Shown here piece after piece: positions 1-9,117 of a DNA stretch of 64,000 nt (position 1 is the stretch's first letter; every line of letters starts with the position of its first letter). Origin of the DNA: Carboxylicivirga sp. (GTDB taxonomy: Bacteria; Bacteroidota; Bacteroidia; Bacteroidales; Marinilabiliaceae); NCBI GenBank assembly GCA_025210475.1, contig JAOARW010000070.1:49439-113438 (forward strand), read 5' to 3'. The position numbers were made by a program, and so were the translations under genes. The notes beneath the pieces were generated by a model, which made no database searches, was not told the DNA's origin, and was given only the letters and a program-made list of their open reading frames with translations.

Positions 1-1
1 C

Positions 2-130
2 AATTTATATCGATTGTATTTTGGTAACGATAAGGGGAAGGCAGGAGAGTTTACAATTACTACAAAAGACCAACTAAAGGCTAAAAATCCTTTAGGTTAC
101 GATTTTATAAAGAATAATTTCGATAAATAG
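2..130 (+). CDS. C-terminal fragment of an unidentified protein (5' end outside window)
   Basis: An open frame enters from the left edge and ends at TAG 128-130, giving 43 residues that finish in YDFIKNNFDK. It is rich in Lys and Asn and shows no recognisable motif. It is followed within 30 bases by a rho-independent terminator, which supports a real gene end. Function unknown. Confidence 0.55.
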   Translation, partial: NLYRLYFGNDKGKAGEFTITTKDQLKAKNPLGYDFIKNNFDK

Positions 131-155
131 TCGGAGTTATATGGGTTAATATCTA

Positions 156-186
156 AGAGGATATCTAATTGGTATCCTCTTTTTTA
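156..186 (+). terminator. Rho-independent terminator
   Basis: An 8-bp perfect stem (AGAGGATA / TATCCTCT) with a 9-base loop is followed by a run of T. It lies just after the leftmost partial gene and before the aspartic protease gene, so it separates the two transcripts. Confidence 0.8.
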
Positions 187-302
187 AAATCAATCTTAGG
201 GTATATAAATATGTATTAATTCCCCATATCTTCTTAATTAGAATGAAATTACAGAAGACAGTACTATAATTAACTTTTGTAACTATAAAAAACTAAGAAT
301 TT

Positions 303-1235
303 ATGAATTATAAGATATTTTTATTTTTTACTATTTTAATAATTAGCTATTCAATTGGGTTTTCTAAGAACGAACCGATTGACACCATACCTTTCATTGT
401 GGGAGAAGATAATAGAATCTACACTTATTGTAAAATAAATAACAGTGATAGTTTATTATTCCTTATTGATACCGGTGCAAGCGACATGGTCATTAACTCT
501 GATAAATTATCTAATGTGCAAATGTATTTTGATTCTGAAATTCAAAATATGGGGATTACAGGATCTAACAAAGTTAAAGTTAGCACAAATAATATGTTTT
601 TATGGGGGAATCAAAAAGTAAATCAAACATTGTTTTTAGCCATACCTTATCCAAATGAAAAATGGGATGGAGTTTTGGGAATGAGCATCCTAAAAAAATA
701 TATAGTTGCAATTAATTATGATACAAACCTAATCAGTCTGTATAGTTTAAATGATTATCAACCTCTAGGTAGTGAGGGGGTAAAAATAGCCTACAATCAG
801 AATGTACCTTTTATTGATGTAGAGATAGAAACTATAGATAAGAAAAAACGTATTTTGAGTTTAGAATTAGATACAGGGTCAGATAGAATTATTGATATAT
901 CAACAAGTTATGTCAATAAAAATGAACTACTGAATGTTTACACAATGTCATTTGCCACAACGAAGGTAACAGGCTCTGCTGATGGAAATAATGATGGAGT
1001 TATTTATAATGTATATTTTCCAAAAGTGAAAATTGGTGAATTTGAAACGTATAAAATTCCAGGTGGTGTAGCGCAAATACAAAATGGTATGATGAACATA
1101 AATGGAGTTGATGGAGTCATTGGAAATTGGTTTCTCAAGAGGTTTAATTTAACTTTTGATTTTAAAAATCACTATTTATACTTAGAGCCTAATAATTATC
1201 TTCACACGAGGTATTTCGACTTTTTAACAAACTAA
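303..1235 (+). CDS. Secreted retropepsin-like aspartic protease
   Basis: Predicted exported protein of 310 residues with an N-terminal hydrophobic signal segment (about residues 4-20). Two aspartic-protease active-site motifs are visible: DTGA at residues 56-59 (within LFLIDTGASD) and DTGS at 190-193 (within LELDTGSDR). Each is followed by the strand pattern of a retropepsin half (GITG, GVLGMSILKK in the first; GVIGNWFLKRF in the second). A single chain carrying two lobes is typical of the aspartyl-protease-like proteins of Bacteroidota. The substrate is unknown. It lies upstream of a thioredoxin-like protein, and a second retropepsin-like gene lies 3 kb away. Confident in fold, not in substrate or activity. 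Confidence 0.8.
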   Translation: MNYKIFLFFTILIISYSIGFSKNEPIDTIPFIVGEDNRIYTYCKINNSDSLLFLIDTGASDMVINSDKLSNVQMYFDSEIQNMGITGSNKVKVSTNNMFLWGNQKVNQTLFLAIPYPNEKWDGVLGMSILKKYIVAINYDTNLISLYSLNDYQPLGSEGVKIAYNQNVPFIDVEIETIDKKKRILSLELDTGSDRIIDISTSYVNKNELLNVYTMSFATTKVTGSADGNNDGVIYNVYFPKVKIGEFETYKIPGGVAQIQNGMMNINGVDGVIGNWFLKRFNLTFDFKNHYLYLEPNNYLHTRYFDFLTN

Positions 1236-1387
1236 GGCTGTGGGTTAATATATTTGAGGAATTATGGTATATGGAGTATTTTGGTAGTAGAAAGACCTTA
1301 TTAGCTTTGCCTACTTTTCAATTTGATTCGAACAATTGTTTATTCATAAATATATGTACTTACTATTATAACAAATTAAATTTAAAA

Positions 1388-1999
1388 ATGAAAAATGTAC
1401 TCGTTGGTTTGGTTTTAGGTTTACTATTGGGAAGCTCAGTTACTTATTTACTTGTGGACAAAAAAGAGAATACTAATATTACAGTTCAAGCAACAAAAGA
1501 AGGATTTAATCAAAATGATGACCCTTATAAAAAATACTGGACAGGTTTTAAAATTGAATATGCAGATAGGTGGAACAATGGAAAACCACTTGAAGAACAG
1601 GAATTGGCTTATTTGAGAGATGTAGATTATGAAAATCATAAAAATGAGCCTGATGCAACAAAACTTGTTGTGGTTAATTATTGGGCAAGCTATTGTGGCC
1701 CTTGCTTACGAGAAATTCCTGAATTAATTGAGCTCAAGAACAATAATGTTGGTAAAGCAAGCTTTTTAGCAGTTTTTCCGGAAAATGACCGGCGAAAAGC
1801 ATTGGTAAACATTATTAATAAAACCGGTTTTAACTGGGTACAAGTAACCGACAAACAAAATGTTGGGAACACCAAAGGCATATACCCCACTACAATGGTG
1901 TTTAGCATGATGAATGGTAAGCTTTTTTTTAAAAAAGCAGGCGAACTAAACGAAGATGACTTCAAAAGTATACAAAAAATTATAGATGAAAATCTATAA
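1388..1999 (+). CDS. Membrane-anchored TlpA-like thioredoxin-fold protein
   Basis: Predicted periplasm-facing disulfide oxidoreductase of 203 residues. I chose the ATG at 1388 because it begins directly with a hydrophobic anchor (VLVGLVLGLLLGSSVTYLLV, about residues 4-23); an upstream in-frame ATG at 1271 would add 39 residues that do not resemble a signal. The redox motif CGPC is at residues 103-106 in the context NYWASYCGPCLREIPEL, and the cis-Pro region is GIYPTTMVF. The thioredoxin domain spans about 85-200. It probably reduces or resolves disulfides of exported proteins. It sits between two retropepsin-like protease genes, but no shared pathway is evident. Confidence 0.85.
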   Translation: MKNVLVGLVLGLLLGSSVTYLLVDKKENTNITVQATKEGFNQNDDPYKKYWTGFKIEYADRWNNGKPLEEQELAYLRDVDYENHKNEPDATKLVVVNYWASYCGPCLREIPELIELKNNNVGKASFLAVFPENDRRKALVNIINKTGFNWVQVTDKQNVGNTKGIYPTTMVFSMMNGKLFFKKAGELNEDDFKSIQKIIDENL

Positions 2000-2498
2000 A
2001 AACGTACCAATCTATAACTGTAATTAATATGGATTTAACTACACCCGAAATTTGTTTGTATAGCTAAATGAAGTGTTAACCTAAAAACTATAAGTAATTT
2101 GAGACCTATGTGAGACCTATGTGAGACTATTTGTAATCAGGAAGGAACTTGTTCAAGGGGAATAATAAACTAAATATATTATATTTTAACATTGGATTTT
2201 AAGTTTTTGTTGATGGAAATATAGGTTTGGAATTTTACTACTTTTTTCACGGATTCTATTTTTTATATGTATGCCGGTATTTTTTTTTATGAATAGTTTA
2301 AATAAGTATGGTCAACATGCAATGAGCGCAAGTTTTTTAAATCAATTTGGGTGTAATATAACAACCGTATTTACGAACTTTAGAATTGGAATACTTTAAG
2401 AATTTAAAAATAGAAATCTTAAATCAGGCCCATAGTAAGCTCAGAACAGTTAGATAAAAAGAGCTTTGTTATTTTAACTTTCAAGTTAACCACAAGTT
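2000..2498. other. Gene-poor AT-rich stretch
   Basis: No convincing gene. Two things are visible: an 11-bp direct repeat (GAGACCTATGT twice, then GAGAC) at about 2101-2127, and a 36-codon open frame at 2289-2399 starting MNSLNKYGQHAMS, with no motif and no clear ribosome binding site. The latter may be a remnant of a gene. Confidence 0.5.
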
Positions 2499-3284
2499 AT
2501 GAAAGCTACAACAATACATAACTCAAACTTACACATTAATTTTAATATTCTTACAACGAAACTAATACTACTAATTACATTCGTAATCTTCAAATCTTTA
2601 TTTATCTGTTCACAAAATAATGAAAAAGGAAAATATGGACATAAAGAGGATAAAGTCAATTTCGACCAATTATTCGAAAATCCAGAAACGGTTAAAATCC
2701 ATATAGATTCTGATCAAGACAATGCAGTTACATTAGGATCAAAATTGACAATACACAATGACAATATCGATTGCAATTGGCAAAAGATAGATACTAACAT
2801 TAGTAAATATATTGAAGCTATAAAAATTGATTCCAGAAATAGCCATTTAGATTTAGAAAGGATACAAACAGGAGGTATAATGAAAACAACTAATAAAGTT
2901 GTAATATTGAGCTTTAAAATAACTGATAGTTGTTCTTTAAATGTTAAGTACATAAATCAGCAATCAATTGGCAAGGATACTTGTTTTTTTGAAGCAGGAA
3001 AATTGTTTAAATCTATAATTATCGGTAATACTTGGACTAAAATTTACGACCAAGTATCGAACTCCGAAAAAATAATAATTGGCTCCAATATAGGTGAGTT
3101 ATATGTTATTATGACTGGCTGTGAATTATACAAATCAAATAATCAGAGTATTACTTTTTGTTGTATTAAGCAAACTCTGTCAAATAATACTTTTCAAAAA
3201 GTTAATGATTGTAAATTGTTTAAAAAAAAATTTTACTGGTGGCACAGGCGGTGGCGTAAATCAATAAGGATAGTAAATTTATAG
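2499..3284 (+). CDS. Unidentified exported protein with a likely frameshifted C terminus
   Basis: I do not recognise this 261-residue protein. It has a long N-terminal extension followed by a hydrophobic segment (about residues 20-36) and a mature region rich in Lys, Asn, Asp and Ile without known motifs. The last 19 residues (from about KKKFYWWHRRW) look unnatural. They follow a run of nine A at 3223-3231. Removing one A gives instead NFTGGTGGGVNQ and a stop at 3265-3267, a more plausible glycine-rich end. So the gene is either recently frameshifted, slippage-variable, or carries a sequencing error at the A tract. Confidence 0.55.
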   Translation: MKATTIHNSNLHINFNILTTKLILLITFVIFKSLFICSQNNEKGKYGHKEDKVNFDQLFENPETVKIHIDSDQDNAVTLGSKLTIHNDNIDCNWQKIDTNISKYIEAIKIDSRNSHLDLERIQTGGIMKTTNKVVILSFKITDSCSLNVKYINQQSIGKDTCFFEAGKLFKSIIIGNTWTKIYDQVSNSEKIIIGSNIGELYVIMTGCELYKSNNQSITFCCIKQTLSNNTFQKVNDCKLFKKKFYWWHRRWRKSIRIVNL

Positions 3285-3404
3285 TGATAATATAGCAACT
3301 TTTAACTAAAAATGAATATTCTACTCAAGTTGTTCTCTGAATCGAACTCATACTTGTTTTCGAATAATTATTTTTTGCCAAAAAGAAAATTGGAAATCAG
3401 TTAA

Positions 3405-3986
3405 AACTTTTTTGCATTAGCCTCGCTAATTATGTTATTTTAGGCTTGTAACCAAATTAAGCTCATAGAACAATACGAGCAAGTCCTACCAGCCATCATG
3501 GTCAATGACAACAAAGCATATATCAATGCCAATTTGTGGGCCACGTTTTATGATTTGCTCAAAAAAACCTTAATCATCACCCGACAATTAAAGCGCTGGT
3601 GCTGTTAGAAATACCTGGTTCCATCAGCGATGATTTGAATATGAAAGCTGCTCAACTGGTTAATGAAAAAGGGCTGAATACCCAATTATTTGAAAAGTTG
3701 ATGGTAGAATCAGGCGGAACAGACTTGTTTGTTGCGGGAAAGAACCTATTATTGCCGAACGTACAAAAATTGGTGTACAATCATGGGACGCGTGCCAAAA
3801 AATCGGCTCTGGAATATTCTAAAAACCACAAAGAGCATAAACTGGATGGATTTTTATAAACGTGTTAATGTTGACACAGCCTTTTATTGGTTTACGCTCA
3901 ATGCCGCGCCGGCCGATAGTATGCACTTTATGACTAACAATGAAATCAATTCTTATTTTAAAGCTAAGTTAAAACAACCGCATTAA
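3405..3986 (+). pseudogene. Decayed COG3904/ClpP-like periplasmic lipoprotein
   Basis: Pieces in three frames join into one ancestral protein. First comes a lipoprotein signal (ALASLIMLF, stop TAG 3441-3443, then ACNQ). It is followed by INANLWATFYDLLKK (to about 3570), then LVLLEIPGSISDDLNMKAA in another frame (about 3590-3745), then IIAERTKIGVQSW, then DFYKRVNVDTAFYWFT to a stop at 3984-3986. The order and motifs (PGSxDD, SGGTDLFVAGK, KIGVQSW, DFYWFT-like, MTNNEI) match the COG3904 predicted periplasmic proteins with a ClpP/crotonase-like core. At least three frameshifts and a stop inside the lipobox make it non-functional. Confidence 0.7.
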
Positions 3987-4040
3987 TTCTTTTAATATAC
4001 CTTTAATTAAACATTTACGAATCATAAAATTTACTATAAG

Positions 4041-5249
4041 ATGAACACAAAACTAATCGTAATTTTCCTATCCGTGCTTATTTTTTCAAGTTGTAATATT
4101 TTAAAAACAGTCAAACTGATGAAGGCTGGTGAAGTTATACAAAATGAATTTGTTGAAGAAATACCATTTGAATATCGTTTGGGCTTAATTATTTTAAAAG
4201 TAGAAATTGACGGCAATGAATATGATTTTATTTTGGACACGGGAGCACCTAACGTTATATCAAAAGAGTTAGCACAAAAAATTAACACTGTCAAAAAAAG
4301 CACAGAAACGGTTGGCGATAGCCAAAATAATGAATCGGACCTTGAATTGGTTCAAATTGATAAGATAAGTATTGGCAGTCTTGATTTTACTAACACAGGA
4401 GCGGTTGTTTCCGATATTAACAACTCGCAAGAAGTAAGATGCCTTAACATTGACGGATTTATCGGTTCTAACCTGATGAAAAAAGCCATTTGGAAGTTTG
4501 ATTACCGCAACCAAATTATTACCATCACCCATTCGATGGATGCATTTGACTTGTCAGGTAATATTAAGCGGGTTCGGTTCTTCCCCGAAATCACGGGCAC
4601 GCCCCTTTGCGATGTAAAGGTTAACGGGCAAATCGAAAAAAATGTGGTGATTGACTTAGGGTCAAATGGCGATATAGCACTTTCCAACAAAACATACGAC
4701 AAAGTGGCTAAGAACTCAGCGCCTTTTAAAAGTATTTCCACTTATGGGCGAAACGCATCGGGACTATACGGAGCCGGCGCAGTGGATACCACTAAGTATA
4801 TGATAGCAAACACGATTAGCTTTGGCGATGTGACATTGAACAACCCGGTTGTCGAATTCTCAGCTGGTGCATCAACCATAGGAATGAACTTCTTTAAAAA
4901 CTATGATTTGATAATTAATTGGAACACCAAAGAGCTTATCCTTCAACAGTTGGATGAATATAATCATTCAACCCTGACCAACCTCGACGGCTTTTCTTGG
5001 ATGTACAAGGATGGGAAGTTAGTAGTAAGTTCTTTAACAAAAGGTGGCATGGCCGAAAAGACAGGTTTACAATTAAATGACAAGATTTTAAAAGTCAATG
5101 GCGAAGATTACTCCCAAATGTCTTCGGATAAGTGGTGCCAGATGCTTCAAAACCCGATTGACACCGATGGGAAAAATTTGGATTTAGTAATTTGGAGAGA
5201 TGGAAAAGAACTAAACTTTATCTTAAAAGAAGAAATATTGTTAGAATAA
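4041..5249 (+). CDS. Retropepsin-like aspartic protease lipoprotein with C-terminal PDZ domain
   Basis: Predicted lipoprotein of 402 residues; the signal ends in the lipobox FSSC (Cys about 18). The first active-site motif is canonical DTGA at residues 66-69. The second lobe has DLGS at 205-208, where the usual Thr of DTG is Leu, which may weaken or alter catalysis. The lobe ends are GFIGSNLMKK and IGMNFFKNYDL. A PDZ domain fills about residues 318-398 (GMAEKTGLQLNDKILKVNG). This protease-PDZ layout is common in Bacteroidota. The substrate is unknown. It follows the COG3904 pseudogene and precedes a hairpin and an IS. Confidence 0.85.
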   Translation: MNTKLIVIFLSVLIFSSCNILKTVKLMKAGEVIQNEFVEEIPFEYRLGLIILKVEIDGNEYDFILDTGAPNVISKELAQKINTVKKSTETVGDSQNNESDLELVQIDKISIGSLDFTNTGAVVSDINNSQEVRCLNIDGFIGSNLMKKAIWKFDYRNQIITITHSMDAFDLSGNIKRVRFFPEITGTPLCDVKVNGQIEKNVVIDLGSNGDIALSNKTYDKVAKNSAPFKSISTYGRNASGLYGAGAVDTTKYMIANTISFGDVTLNNPVVEFSAGASTIGMNFFKNYDLIINWNTKELILQQLDEYNHSTLTNLDGFSWMYKDGKLVVSSLTKGGMAEKTGLQLNDKILKVNGEDYSQMSSDKWCQMLQNPIDTDGKNLDLVIWRDGKELNFILKEEILLE

Positions 5250-5292
5250 AGCCATAGGTGGTTTGGAACAAAAACAATTAACTTGAAGGTTT

Positions 5293-5335
5293 CAGAAAAT
5301 TGCTTAATATGTGGGGAATAATAAGCAATTTTCTG
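5293..5335 (+). terminator. Inverted repeat after the aspartic protease gene, terminator-like
   Basis: A perfect 14-bp inverted repeat (CAGAAAATTGCTTA / TAAGCAATTTTCTG) with a 15-base spacer lies 44 bases after the protease stop. It lacks a T run, so a role as a transcript-stabilising or weak terminator hairpin is inferred. The remaining bases up to 5620 hold no gene; the motif AAGTTGTGAA occurs twice there (about 5474 and 5551). Confidence 0.5.
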
Positions 5336-5589
5336 AGGCTCTTAGATCATACACCTGAAGATAAGTTAATGAAATATTAATTATAACAAATTACAAGATG
5401 TTTTTTATTAAGGCAAATTCTTAAAATCGTATTAATTTATATTAATAAGAATACAGCAATAAGTTATGTGGACTAAGTTGTGAAAAATAAATTAATAGAG
5501 ATCAGCTTAGTACATGACGAAACTGTAAATAATTGAACATCAACAAATTAAGTTGTGAATTCCCTTTGTTTATAATCTTGATATTCAGT

Positions 5590-6850
5590 ATCTTACAAAA
5601 GATTCCTACATCATTTTGTAATGCACACGAATACAAAGATTGACAGTAAAAATACTGATTTATTTGAGTTGTTCAAGACAACAACGAATTGGAACAAAGC
5701 TCGCATAAAATGCATTGTGCTTATAGTTCAAGCAATGATTAAACTACAAAGTGTATCCTACACGAAATTAGCACAAGGATTTGACAGCACAGCCAATTAT
5801 GAATCAAACTTAAGAAGAATACAGCGACTCTTTGCAAAGCTTCATTTTGAACCAACACTGTTTTCTAAATTGATTTTCATGCTTTTGTCTGATAATCCAC
5901 CTTACCGACTAAGTATGGATAGAACTAATTGGAAATTTGACAATACAGACATCAATATTTTAATGATTTCAGTTTGTTACAAAGGAGTTGGTATTCCACT
6001 TATTTGGCGACTATTGCCTAAGCGAAGTAATTCCAATGAAACTGAAAGAATAGAGCTAATTGATTGTTATATCAGGCATTTTGGCATCGATAGTATTAAG
6101 GCCTTTATGGCTGACCGTGAGTTTATAGGCGAACAATGGTTTGAAGATTTAATCACGATTAAAATAAGCTTTTATATACGACTTAGGAACAACATGTTGG
6201 TTAAACAAAAAGGCCAAGAACCTAAGAAAGTCTTCTGGTTGTTTAACAACTTAAAACACGGCAGTTACCGACATTGCGAAAAGCTATATTATTTGGGCAA
6301 AAATCTCGTGTATCTATCAGGTTGTAAAACTATTAATGCTGCCATAGGTAGGGTAGATTATGTAATAATAGCATCATATAATAAACAAGATCAAGCCATG
6401 GTTTTCTATAAGGACAGGTGGCAAATAGAAACTATGTTTAGAGCAATGAAATCTAGTGGATTTAACTTGGAAGATACACATGTAACTGATCTAGAGAGGT
6501 TAACTAAACTTATTGCTATTGTTGCAATAGCATTTATTTGGGCATATTTAGCAGGTATAGACAAACATGAAAACATAAAGCCAATTAAAACCAAGAAACA
6601 TGGCAGAAAAGCATACAGCTTATTCAAATATGGGCTTATCAGAATCGCTTATGCTCTAAATAACAGACAGAATAAAAAGGAAATGGATAATTGTATTAGA
6701 ATTTTGTCATGTACTTAGAGATATCAGTTTAAATCCTTTTATTACTAATTTTATATGTTCAAAATTTTACAATTATTAATATTTGTATATCGGTAGTACT
6801 TGTTTTAGAGTTGTTAAGCCGAGTCTAGATGTTTTGATATTTTGTAAGAT
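5590..6850 (+). mobile_element. IS4-type insertion sequence (ends tentative)
   Basis: A single intact transposase gene is flanked by an 11-bp perfect inverted pair, ATCTTACAAAA at 5590-5600 and TTTTGTAAGAT at 6840-6850. This would give an element of 1,261 bp. The pair is short and I could not see a clear target-site duplication, so the boundaries are provisional. The surrounding decayed mobile DNA supports an insertion hot spot. Confidence 0.4.
5621..6718 (+). CDS. IS4-family DDE transposase
   Basis: Transposase of 365 residues that cuts and joins IS ends. The catalytic triad is visible as D100 (SMDRTNW), D165 (MADREF) and E270 in the YREK-like block (DRWQIETMFRAMKSSGFNLE), the signature of IS4-group enzymes. 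An N-terminal helical domain (about residues 1-90) precedes the RNase H fold, and a hydrophobic segment near the C terminus (IAIVAIAFIWAYLAG) is usual in this group. The gene is full length, so the element may still be active, unlike the broken elements just downstream. Confidence 0.85.
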   Translation: MHTNTKIDSKNTDLFELFKTTTNWNKARIKCIVLIVQAMIKLQSVSYTKLAQGFDSTANYESNLRRIQRLFAKLHFEPTLFSKLIFMLLSDNPPYRLSMDRTNWKFDNTDINILMISVCYKGVGIPLIWRLLPKRSNSNETERIELIDCYIRHFGIDSIKAFMADREFIGEQWFEDLITIKISFYIRLRNNMLVKQKGQEPKKVFWLFNNLKHGSYRHCEKLYYLGKNLVYLSGCKTINAAIGRVDYVIIASYNKQDQAMVFYKDRWQIETMFRAMKSSGFNLEDTHVTDLERLTKLIAIVAIAFIWAYLAGIDKHENIKPIKTKKHGRKAYSLFKYGLIRIAYALNNRQNKKEMDNCIRILSCT

Positions 6851-7179
6851 CTTTTGGATTGGGCTGCCAATATATTATAATAAGTAGTCTATTAAAATTA
6901 ATGACGTATGTTGAGCTGTAGCTATCAAGTGTCTCTCCTAGGTAATATATGAAAATTGGTAATTTTCATATGCATTGAATTCTAACCAATAATACTTGAC
7001 ATACTTCAAAAGTATTTCAATCAGATTTAAACCAAAAGAATAGGAAGTTATGAAGTAAATATACAAATCTTGTTCACGCCATTGCATTATCTTGTCTTTA
7101 AACTTTCAAGATATGAAACCTTTGCAAGGTTAAAGTTTAATTAATGCTCTGATTAATTGTCTTACACCTAGGTTTAGTC
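6719..7179. other. Non-coding stretch between IS4 and decayed elements
   Basis: No gene or clear signal apart from the possible right end of the IS4 element (6840-6850). The sequence is AT-rich with stop codons in all frames. Confidence 0.4.
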
Positions 7180-7344
7180 ATGGATTCCATTAACAGGTTT
7201 CTCATTGAGAAAGAAATTAACAAAGTATATAAGCGCGGACTTAGCGGTGATGGACGCCTATCATATTCAGGCTTATTACTTTTCAAGATGTTACTTTTAC
7301 AAACATGGTCTCAATTAAGTGATCCCGGTGGTTCTTCTGGATAG
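7180..7344 (+). pseudogene. N-terminal remnant of an IS5-type transposase
   Basis: An open frame of 54 codons starts MDSINRFLIEKEINKVYKRG and continues LSYSGLLLFKMLLLQTWSQLSDP before a stop. The block 'GRxxYxxLLLFKMLLLQTWxxLSD' is the conserved N-terminal region of IS5-group transposases. The DDE domain is absent. The sequence up to about 7570 holds no recognisable continuation. Confidence 0.6.
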
Positions 7345-7619
7345 TTTGAATGTCTTCATTAATTCTGGTATTTTAACACCTTCATTTGGCAACGGTAAGC
7401 ACAATGACTCCTTTTTTGTTCTACCTTATTATCTGAACTTTCATAAAGTTTAGTTAATTCATCTACTTCCTGAGTATTTCAATCTATAAATCGAATAGCC
7501 AAAAGAAAGCGAAAGAATTTTTAAGGTATATCATGCGTCAATATTTATCATTATTTACTTAACTAATTATGATAGTAAGATAAAGCGATTAATTGACAAA
7601 ACAGCTGGATTTTCAGGAA

Positions 7620-8080
7620 AGGCTACAACAACAACAAAGAAAGGTTTTTCCAGTAAAGAGATTCAGTGATAACTAGGTTAAAAGTGCTATAAACCTGTCT
7701 GGGCTATGGTTCATAAGTTGTGTTAGGCAATTGGCAATTGTGATACTCGCTACTCACTTGAGGAAATGATTGAGATGGATGATGGGTGCTTTACAGTGGT
7801 GATTGAGAAAGCCAAAGGTAAACGTGATCGAGGCACTGATGGAAAATTAAATGTGGCCATTATGTCCAGATCAACACAGATTGAGGATATTGAAACAGGT
7901 AAGAAAGCGAGTCAGTGCAGATACTTCAAATCCAAAGTGCTCGAAACACATAAAGCGATCGAAATAAATCATGCTGTAGATGAGTGATTTGAAGAGTTCA
8001 GTATTGTATTGACCAATGACAGTTCTTCATATATCGACATTTCAGACTATGAGGATTTGCATATTAACGAAAAATGCTGC
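7620..8080 (+). pseudogene. Broken IS1595-type transposase (ISXO2-like domain)
   Basis: Conceptual translation in one frame with several stops gives FSSKEIQ..LG.KCYKPVWAMVHKL, then YSLEEMIEMDDGCFTVVIEK (uninterrupted 7766-7987), KGKRDRGTDGKLNVAIMS, DIETGKKASQCRYFK, and after another stop FEEFSIVLTNDSSSYIDISD. These match in order the ISXO2-like DDE domain of IS1595-family transposases (helix-turn-helix end, MDEGYF block, GTD, T-D-STSYVDI). At least three in-frame stops and a lost C terminus make it non-functional. Confidence 0.7.
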
Positions 8081-8109
8081 TTAGGTCGAACTCACGTTAA
8101 AGAAAGAGT

Positions 8110-8695
8110 ATTACCCATTTACATTAGAAGATGATTACGATACGAAACTAAAGCAAATTGTAAATCAAACCCTGGAAATTGATATCCCTTATTATGCAGG
8201 CATGAATGTTTCAAAAGGTCGGAAACTTAAGCAGTTTTTGGCAATTATTTCTAAGAGTGTTACTTTTAAACCGAATTTCAACAGTATTGCAACTGTGTTA
8301 TCAGCAAGTAGATATAACATCTCTGACTAGTTTCACTATATTGAAGAGGCAGGAATGATTATGAAACTAAGGTATGCTAAAGGTGGAATTCGCTTGGGTA
8401 AGATTGAAAAGATATTTTTTAGACAATTACAATTTGATATATAGTCTGGAGGAAGAGCTTGCTAATATTGGTAATACCCGAGAAACGTCCTTTCTTAATC
8501 AGATGAGGATGAATTGCGATGTAATAGTATCAAAATTGGCCGATTTAGAATTTAATGACATAAGTTTTTGAGGTTGGTGGTAAGTATAAAACGAAGAATC
8601 AAATTAGCAATATTGAGAATGGGTTTATCATTAAGGATGAGCAAGAGTATGGGTTTGGGAATGTTGTACACCTTTGGCAACATGGTTTGATATAA
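8110..8695 (+). pseudogene. C-terminal remnant of an AAA ATPase with DUF4143 domain
   Basis: The translation LEDDYDTKLKQIVNQTLEID, then YYAGMNVSKGRKLKQFLAII, a stop at 8328-8330, YIEEAGMIMKLRYAKGGI, a frameshift near 8420, LDNYNLIYSLEEELANIGNT and RETSFLNQMR, another frameshift at 8565-8571, FEVGGKYKTKNQI, and a C-terminal GFGNVVHLWQHGLI ending at 8695. This is the second half of the Bacteroidota AAA ATPases with a DUF4143 C-terminal domain. The Walker A/B half is missing. It abuts the IS1595 remnant directly, so the missing half was probably lost in a rearrangement involving that element. Confidence 0.7.
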
Positions 8696-9093
8696 TAATC
8701 ATAATGGTGAATGTAATGATTCAAAGAATCGACTCATTTTAACTAATATGAGGATGTTATTCTGAGTTTTGTGGAAATTGTATAGGTGCTGGTATGTAAT
8801 CGGTACATTATCAACGCCATACATTGACTTTTTTGATTTTGGTTCAAAGGTGTTTGCAAGTTCCAAACATAAGTTACACCTTCGAATATGGCATTGCTTT
8901 TATCTAGTGAAACCCATTGTCGTTATGGGCAAAAATGAAGAAAAATATATTTTGAATCGTTTTGTTGCATTTTAGCTAAAAAATGCCTAATATTGTATTG
9001 ATAAACAAATGGTTATAAAAGTGAGTGACCTGTAGGGTGACCTCCCCAAGAAATGAATTTGTAACAAGAAGAAAACTAGTGCTTTACGAGATA
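8696..9093. other. Non-coding stretch at the edge of the mobile graveyard
   Basis: No gene supported. A 68-codon open frame (8769-8975) starting MWKLYRCWYVIG has no motif and unnatural composition. The stretch is probably decayed mobile DNA. Confidence 0.4.
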
Positions 9094-9117
9094 GGTGTAT
9101 CGTCCTGGTACCCCGAC
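9094..9117 (+). other. tRNA-like 3' end remnant
   Basis: The segment ending TCCTGGTACCCCGAC resembles the T-arm/acceptor 3' end of a proline tRNA (typically TCCTGCCACCCCGAC), and it is followed directly by a strong terminator as a tRNA transcript would be. No matching 5' half or anticodon arm is visible upstream. Best read as the residue of a tRNA gene or an integration site at the boundary of the decayed mobile DNA; could be chance. Confidence 0.25.

Noticed and set aside
1271..1387. N-terminal extension of the thioredoxin-like protein
   Set aside because: The extra 39 residues are not signal-like, and the internal ATG at 1388 begins exactly at the membrane anchor.
2101..2127. Direct repeat GAGACCTATGT as a regulatory array
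   Set aside because: Only two and a half copies, not near a gene start; likely chance slippage.
8769..8975. 68-codon open frame starting MWKLYRCWYVIG
   Set aside because: Unnatural composition, in a decayed stretch, no homologous pattern recalled.
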